From Colocasia esculenta (taxonomy: Eukaryota > Streptophyta > Magnoliopsida > Alismatales > Araceae): a stretch of DNA of 64,000 bases. The translations under genes were made by a program, and so were the position numbers. Each line of letters begins with the position of its first letter. Positions within the stretch are counted from its first letter, which is position 1. The stretch is from contig CM024758.1 of assembly GCA_014218235.1 (NCBI GenBank), positions 68,210,206-68,274,205 on the forward strand, read 5' to 3'. Of the stretch, positions 57,015 through 64,000 are shown in pieces. The notes below the pieces were generated by a model that was given only the letters and a program-made list of their open reading frames with translations, was not told the origin of the DNA and did not search any database.

Positions 57015-59699
57015 TGTAATAAATTTCAGCCACCATTAGAGCTACTTTAAATATTTCCTAACCGTTTTCTTGTCTATTTTTCATTCATTATTAATCAATT
57101 CTACACATGTGGACATTCCTATGTAGACTTAGCATGTAATGATAATGATGACTTATGTATATTCATGTGCAATCTCAACCGGTCGCTCTGATACCAATCT
57201 CTGTAGCGACCCTCATTATACCGGTACGGTTATACCAACCCACGTCGGTATAGTGAACGTTGCCACAGTGGGACATTTACCCAACAATAACATTCAGCTG
57301 AGATACACGTGAATATAAGAACAGAGTAGCGGAAGTAAAAGAACTATTGTCTTCATTTCATTCATCATCCACATTTAACATACATGATTGCATTAACATT
57401 TAAAGAACTGAAGTCCACATAATCCATATAAATGAAGTGCTAAGATAAATTACATAGTTTGTCCAAGTTTACATGATAATTCTAATACAATGCCTCAATT
57501 ACATACATCCAAATGTCAAAATGTCACAACTAAGCTCCACCAAGCTAGCTACTCCCGCGCTCGGAGTCGCTCTCCACGGTCTCCTCCAAAGGTGTGTCAC
57601 CTACTACACCTGTACGCCGAAGCAAGTAATGAGTCTAAAAGACTCAGCAAATAACACTACATCTATCATCCATGCACATATCATAGTAGGTTTTTACATA
57701 CACGTTTACAAGACACAACATGTAGCATGCGTGACATTGAAATTAACAACCTATCATGGTAATTCTACTAATGAAACACATGATTCATGCTTTCAGATTT
57801 TCCTAAATTAAAATCTCCTATCACATACTCTCTAATCATTCCAACACATGAAAGTTCTACCTTCAATTAAGCTAAAACATGAAAGCAGTCTAGCATGATT
57901 AGCTTACATACATGAAAGAAAACCTTGCTAACATGGTTACTACTCATTCTTACACATGCACATAACCATTTTACATGCTTCAAGCTTGCTGTTTTGACAT
58001 GGTTTAACACTTCACAATCTAACACATGAAAGCCACATTCTCATTCAAACCACAACGTGAGGGTAAATATACATGGAATGGTTTACACATAAGTAATGAT
58101 TGTCCCTAGCATTAATTCTACGCATTGTACACATGTAGGACATGATCATAACCACATTTATATTGCTGTTTTAACATGATTTCAGATCATTATATCATGG
58201 ATTTCAATTTCACATCCTCACATTTTGGTTTCACAAATTTACACAATTTCTTATTCACATACTTCACGCTTTACACATTCACAATTTCACATGTTCACAT
58301 TCTCACTTTACACATGAACACATTCACATTTCACATTTTCACATATTACACTTTAGTGCCATGACACATAGTCCAAACCACCATAAGAAGGACACATCAC
58401 ATACACATAGACGTCACCTAGGCAATATAGTGACGACTCTTGGACTGCACAGACCGGGAGAACAAGTCTCCACCCTAACCAGTGGTACTTGTCCACCTCC
58501 AGGATTTCATCCTAATGCCCTTAGGATCACAACACATTGAACCTTCCCATGGGGACTTTTCCATGGTACGGTTCCACAGCCCTCTATGGAAGCAGTATCA
58601 CACTTGGCACAGTCTTACACATTTCACGTTCACTGATTTTTACACATACTTTTACGCATGACACTGACATCACATTCATTCTCTTAATAACAACATGACT
58701 CTATTTTTCTCCTAATCATGCCACTACAGATGACAGAAATTAACATTCAGGAAGTTTCACAATCAGTTGGGTTGCACAGAAATTAAATCATTTCACAATG
58801 GCATGCATCAAATTCACATATTCTCGCATGGAAATTTCATATTGCATTGTATAGTTGTCCAAATAACCTGAGAATTTAACCACATGCGGATTACAAGTTT
58901 ATGATTTCACATGCAAAATTTCACATTTTTCTGACTCATATTGCATCTACAGAAATTAAAACATTCAGTTGCATGCCATTCATAATTCAACTTGTCACGG
59001 GACATAACCTAAATTCATAGATTGATAATTCACAGATCTGAATCTTTCATATATGTTGTCATAGAAATTTTCCCAGAATTTATTTCACAACATACCATTT
59101 ACTGTGAATTTTCGGAAATCCTACACATACTTCCTATTTCCATTGCAGTAATTACAGTAAATCATATGAACATGGATAATTTCTCAAATTTATAGGGTAT
59201 GAACTGACACATATACACATGGGGTAGAAAAATACAGGGCAATTAATTCCTCAGAAATCATATAGACAGTAGGTAATCATGCATAACCCTTTTTTCCAAC
59301 ATGTATTTCGATAAATCCAAAAATTTATGCCATCCACAGAAAATCACAGAAATTTCCACACACATCACATTAGCTATTTTACATAACATATAAAATTTAC
59401 ACTATATCCTCATTCGTCAAAGTCCAGAAAATAATTACTTAAGGCAGAACAATTCACTATTCTGCACTGAAGAACTTGGCGACAGTGTCTGGCCGTTCAA
59501 GAAGATGGACGACAAGATCACTGGACGCACACTGGAGATCTTGACGTCAAGGCATTGACGCCAAGTTCCTGTCTGTGCAGAAACACAGACCGAGCTCCAA
59601 TTAACAAGAAGAATGGGGGATCTAGGACACGAGGAAAATGTGTAAAAATAAGAAAACCCTACTAGACATCTACAGGGACGATGTGTGTAGGTTACTTGC
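57015..59699 (-). other. Predicted leader intron of element H, spanning the PBS
   Basis: The GC donor AAAG|GCAAGTAAC in the 5' LTR has GC at 59699-59698. The acceptor ATTTATTACAG|CC ends at 57015, 2 nt before the gag ATG. The 2685-nt interval contains the CTTGACGTCAA dyad, the hairpin block and the PBS. Same plan as in C. Confidence 0.52.
57185..57196 (-). promoter_or_regulatory. Element H primer-binding site (tRNA iMet type)
   Basis: TGGTATCAGAGC on the minus strand, 5 nt from the 5' LTR. Confidence 0.92.
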
Positions 59700-60202
59700 C
59701 TTTCAAAAATCTCCAGATGGATCAAAGGTGGAGGTGAAGCTCTCCTTGGGCAGTCCCAAGAAGCTCCCAAGAAAGCCTTCCTCCGGGTTCTTGAGCAAGC
59801 TCCACAGCAGGTCGAGGTTGGGGATGCCTTCCTCGATGTTCCAGCTACCTCCTTGTCATGGTAGATGTCCGGATCAAGCTTCAGATCAAGCAGGTAGAGG
59901 TCGGGGATGCCTTCCTCGACACAACACAAACGTCCATTGATATTGACGCCAAGTTGGCCTTCGGCCAGAACTCAAAAACATGCAGAAACCATCCACAACT
60001 TATACCTATATATGAGCCATATGTATACTATTATGTACATGCTACCATCATACCATTCATACATTATTTACATCTAATTTATACACATGCATGCATAAGT
60101 ACACTAACTAGTACTTACGTAGATATTTGCATACATACATACACAAACATGAAGTATTCACATGCAATACCAATTAATGCAACAAAATTCGAGGGCCTTA
60201 CA
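57202..60202 (-). repeat. Element H 5' LTR (right copy), promoter deleted
   Basis: It matches 49046-52304 except that about 260 bp equivalent to roughly 51735-52020 are replaced by a short filler at 59889-59919. The missing part includes the TATA-like site. The filler resembles nearby sequence at 59806-59836. Confidence 0.92.
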
Positions 60203-60207
60203 TGAAT

Positions 60208-61228
60208 TATGCGAGCTGCCTTGCTGTGCTTTGCTGGGATTCCTCCGCCTCCAGCTTATAACCTCGCCATTGCTGAAATCCTTGCTACTTGCCACCTCCT
60301 CGGCCTCTAAATATCTTCTTTATCTTGTTTCCCCATTTGACAAAGCCCGATGAAGACGCTCCTCCCGAAGGTTCCTTGCCCTTGCTAACACACGATGATT
60401 GCTGTGGAAGTCGGAAACTACCACAACTTGATCCTGATCCGCTGGATTGCCTGGCTTGCACGGTTCTTTCTAGTATTACTGCTCTTTGGGCTGCTTCTTC
60501 CACTGACCCACACATCAAAGGAATCACCTCATCCAAATGAAGTACTCAACCATCATTGCATTGTTAGTCACCACATATGGTGCATAACTGCTCAAAGCCA
60601 TAAACCTCATTTGATACTCCAACACCGACAAATTTCCTTGCTGAAGTGTTCTAAATTGCTCCCTCTTGGCTTGCTGAATTTGTACCGGGAAGAAGGTGTT
60701 GTTGAATACTTCAAGAAACCTTGGCCATGTGATGGTATCCTCCACTCGTCCTATAAACACGGTTTGCATCTTGAGTCTCCACCACTCCTGTGTAAATCCT
60801 CTCAACTGATATGTAGCCAGAATGACTCTATCTGCTGGAGGACATATCATTGTGACAAACACCCTTTCTATCTCGTGCACCCAATGCTCAACTGTATCTG
60901 GATTCGGACCTCCCGAGTACGTGGGTGGCTGCAAATGTACGAACCTTTCCACTAACATCGTGGACTCCTTCACACTGGCTAGCCACACTGGTACCACCAC
61001 GGGTAAAGGTGCCACAGGGGGTACCTCTACTCCAAAGGGTGGTACTAGTGGTGCTGGTACTAATTCCTCTGCCACTGGTAGTGCTGCTAAAGCTGGCTGA
61101 ACTAGTGGTTGCTGATCCAACTGCGTCCGAATCTTAGTAATGCTGTCCCACAACCTTTCTAACATTTGATGTGTAGTCTCCTCTGGATCATCATCACCAC
61201 CACCTCCCCAATCTCTCCTATCAGCCAC
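60208..61228 (-). pseudogene. Element E gag
   Basis: Frame 61228-60524 begins GTG GCT GAT. Where B has ATG, E has GTG (61226-61228), so the start codon is lost. It has the same order as B gag: ADRRDWGGGGDDD, a proline/valine-rich part, PPTYSGGPNPDTVEHWVHEIERVF and FLEVFNNTFFPVQIQQAKREQF. The frame breaks after MMVEYF, and 60536-60285 continues with EVIPLMCGSVEEAAQRA. It is cut by H before the zinc knuckle, which resumes at 49040. Confidence 0.9.
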
Positions 61229-61322
61229 TTATACACCTGCACACATAACATTCCAATCTACACTACACACAGGCATATCATTACAAAAACAAGGCCAACT
61301 ACCAGCAGTAGACCGTAGAAAG
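61229..61322 (-). promoter_or_regulatory. Element E 5' leader remnant with 3' splice site-like motif
   Basis: The leader ends TTATGTGTGCAG|G about 14 nt before the gag start, like the acceptor of B. On the right it is cut at 61322 by F (candidate TSD gaaag, 61318-61322), so the PBS and 5' LTR are off the window. Confidence 0.65.
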
Positions 61323-64000
61323 TGCGATGACCCTCCTTATACTGGTACGATTATACCAATCCACGTCGGTATAGTGAGTCTCGTCACAGTGGGACATTTA
61401 CCCAAGCACTAACACACATGATTGAGATGTACACAAATATGAATACAGAGTAGCGGAAGTAAAAGAACTACTGTCTTTTCATTTCATCATCCACATTAAA
61501 CATACATGATCCATATAGCAATTTAAAGAACTAAGTCCACATAATGAAATACAAAATTCAAATTACATTGTTCGTCCACAAATTACATAAGCTTCAATTA
61601 CATAAGTCTCAATTACATACTATGAAAGTGAAAGTACAATGATGGTGACTCCACAACACTCTACTCTCCTCGCTCGGAGTCACTCTCAACGGTCTCCTCC
61701 AAGGAAGTAGGGTCACCTGCTAAACTTGTACGCCGAAGCAAGAGTGAGTCTAAAAGACTCAGCAAGTAAACTCCATACACATCATACATTCATACAACAC
61801 AAGCAAGCCTTACATTCAATTGCATTAACTCAAAACAGGTAGCATGGTTGTACAATAATAGAAAACTACCTATCATGATATTTCTATTAATTTCACTACG
61901 CATGGTACATGGTTTATGTCAATCCAAAATGAAATACCTACCGCATGCTTTCTACCCATTCATTCACATGAGAGCTACACTTACATTTAACTACAACATG
62001 ATAGCAATTTAGCATGAGATTTTCACACATAAGAAGGAAATACACCTAACATGGATTCTACAGACCTTTGCACATATAAAACACCATTATAAACACATTA
62101 AGGTTGCTGTTTTGACATGAATCTAACATTATCATAACATGAATCACAATTTCACATTCTAACACATTGGTTTCACATGTTTACACATTTACACGTTCGC
62201 ATTGTTCACATTTGCACATTACACATTCACATGTTCGCACTACACAATTTGCACATATACACGTTCACAATTTCACATTTAAATGCCGTGACACATAGTC
62301 CAAACCACCACTAGAAGGACACATTCACATCACATAAGACATAACACTTAGACGCCACCTAGGCAACAGAGTGACGGCTCTTGGTACTGCGCAGACCGGG
62401 AGAAGTACTCTCCACCCTAACCAGTGGTACTTGTCCACCTCCAGGATTTCATCCTAATGCCCATAGGATTTAACACATTTGAACTTTCCCGTGGGGACTT
62501 TTCCACGGTACGGTTCTACAGCCCTCTATGGAAGCAGTGTCACACACGGCACATTTTGCACATTCCAATTTTTAACACACACATTTCATACGGTTTACAC
62601 ATGGCTCTCTGTTGACAAAATTTAAACACTCAGCAAATTACTCTAATCATGCTGAAAACACGATATCCAACCATAATCATGTTAAGCACGCATTAATAGC
62701 TCATTTTCACATGGAAATTCCACAATGTACTCTGTTGTTGCCCAAATCATATGAGATTTTAACCACATGCTATTTGCAAGTTTCAGACCACACATGCAAA
62801 GTTTTGTATTTTTCTGAACTATATTAAATTTACAGAAAATAAAACATTCAACCACATGGCATTCATAAATCAGTTATCATGGAAGCATAATATCAAGGTC
62901 TGTTTTGACAGTGCAGTAACCTGCATCTATCATTCATATTACCACAGAAGTTTTCCCCGAATTTATTTCACATCATACAATTTACTGTGAGTTTTACAAG
63001 AACCTACACATGTTTTCTATTTTCAGTGTAGAAATTGTAATAAATCACATGATCATGGGAAAATTCCCAAATTTTCGAGACAAAGACTGACATACATACG
63101 CATGATCTAGAAAAATTATGGCATTCAAATTCTTCACGAATCAGGTGAACAACAAGCTATCCTATCCAAGATCTTTATCTAACATGCATGTCAAATAAAT
63201 GTAACCACTCATACTATTTACAGAATTTCACCACACTTCCACAACACATTCTATTATCTATATTAAATAACATACAACATTTACATTATATCCTCATGCG
63301 AAGGAAATCTAGAAATTAATATATATCAGGAGGAACAGCTCACAGTTCTGTCCTGAAGAACTAAACAGCAAAGGCTGGCCGTTTAGAGGGGTTAACGGCA
63401 GCATCGTCTGCCGCCAACTGGAGATCTTAACGGCAAGGGACCTTGCCGTTAAGTTTTTGTCTGTGTAAAAACACAGACCGAACTCCAAAGATAGGGGGAA
63501 ATGTGGGGTTCCAGGACACGAATAAAATCCCATAAAATACCTAAGACCTACTGAACATATACATGCACCACGGGGATGGGTTACTTAACCTCCAAAGGGA
63601 TCAAAATGGTTGTTGAAGCTCTCCTTGGGCAGTGCCATGAAGCCTCCACAAACTCCTTCCTCCGGGTTCTAGGATGAATTAGCCTTCAGTCCAGCGTTGG
63701 GGAAGCCTTCCCCTATGTCCAATCTTCCTCCCAATTGAAATAGCTCACCGGAAGAAGCCTCAAATCGCCGGATCTGAGCTCTCAAAGTTCAGGTTTTCTC
63801 TTATTCTCTCAGCTAGGGTTTTCTCTCTTTGCAAAGAGCCAAGATGGCTCTTGCAGGTTGCAAGGGGTAGTGATTTTATAAGATGGGGCTTGGGGTCTCA
63901 CGCAAGGCATGATGGGAGAGGTGAGAGCCGTTGGGGACATCTCCCCAATCGGTGAGCAAGCCAAACCCAGAATTTCGGGGTCTGTTGTGCACAGAAAATC
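61323..64000 (-). repeat. Element F: C-type LTR, cut by the window end
   Basis: It starts tgcgatgacc and aligns with the C 5' LTR to the last base. About 360 bp of the LTR should remain beyond 64000. It contains the hairpin block (62285-62540), a perfect 13-bp-arm palindrome (63426-63453), donor-like GAG|GTTAAGTAAC (minus strand, 63581-63593) and TATA-like TTATAAAAT (minus strand, 63873-63881). Whether it is a solo LTR or the 3' LTR of a full element cannot be seen. Confidence 0.9.

Larger units (their letters stand above)
49046..60202 (-). mobile_element. Element H: Tekay-type gypsy element with introns in gag
   Basis: 11,157 bp, TSD tgaat (49041-49045 and 60203-60207). LTRs are 3259 bp (left) and 3001 bp (right), starting tgtagcgaccc and ending gggccttaca. 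It is a sister subfamily of C and F: the same leader, gag N-terminus, pol and LTR plan. The interior (52305-57201) has every domain but is heavily decayed by single-base deletions. The right LTR lacks about 260 bp covering the promoter. Confidence 0.94.
11894..61322 (-). mobile_element. Element E: Tekay-type gypsy element in four pieces
   Basis: The pieces are 11894-17061, 39185-39205, 48581-49045 and 60203-61322. They join exactly across the TSDs of C, B and H into one minus-strand gypsy element: gag, zinc knuckle, protease, RT-RNase H, integrase, chromodomain-like end and 3' LTR. Its sequence is close to B in every domain, so they are the same family. The 5' LTR and PBS lie beyond F, outside the window. 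Insertions and point lesions have destroyed it: a lost gag ATG, protease DSG changed to DPG, an integrase D-to-N change and frameshifts. Confidence 0.9.

Overview
This window is a pile of plant LTR retrotransposons with no recognisable host gene, rRNA, tRNA or CRISPR array. It suggests a large, repeat-rich angiosperm genome: chromodomain-bearing Ty3/gypsy elements of the Tekay/Del type, SIRE-type Ty1/copia elements with a 3' extra ORF, initiator-Met primer-binding sites, and a plant LINE tail with a terminal RNase H. Nearly all coding is on the minus strand and is broken. I cannot name the species.

The insertion history can be read from perfect 5-bp target-site duplications (TSDs). Left block: a LINE 3' end (1-804) abuts the tandem array of a plus-strand SIRE-like LTR (S1, 805-11320). 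Element A (1166-9787, TSD ataac) sits inside that array. A is non-autonomous, with two 3.66-kb LTRs around 1.3 kb that holds only a gag relic. S1 abuts a relic gypsy protease/RT fragment (G, 11321-11893).

Right block: gypsy element E starts at 11894 inside G and fills the rest of the window in pieces (11894-17061, 39185-39205, 48581-49045, 60203-61322). Four insertions split it. C (17067-39184, TSD ccttg) is one. B (39206-48580, TSD tatcc) is a complete Tekay-type element. H (49046-60202, TSD tgaat) is related to C. F (61323 to the end) is another C-type LTR. The right LTR of C holds solo LTR D (21885-36930, TSD attgg). D holds a complete 13.3-kb SIRE copia element, S2 (22930-36257, TSD ctcta). 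The deepest nest is G > E > C > D > S2, five levels.

How the parts work together: the gypsy elements read right to left as 5' LTR, PBS, gag, protease, RT-RNase H, integrase-chromodomain, PPT, 3' LTR. S2 has the copia order gag-PR-IN-RT-RH followed by a roughly 1.2-kb-codon extra ORF in the position where some SIRE elements carry an env-like gene. This ORF shows a nuclear-localisation-like motif and no membrane segment.

The most interesting signal is a possible splicing system. In A, B, C and H a 5' splice-site-like sequence lies in the LTR just downstream of the TATA region. A 3' splice site lies 2-12 nt before the gag ATG. The predicted leader intron would remove the PBS and GC-rich palindromes. 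H also has two short, phase-0 GT-AG introns inside gag. Spliced RNA could then serve translation while unspliced RNA serves as genome. This is a sequence-based prediction and has not been tested.
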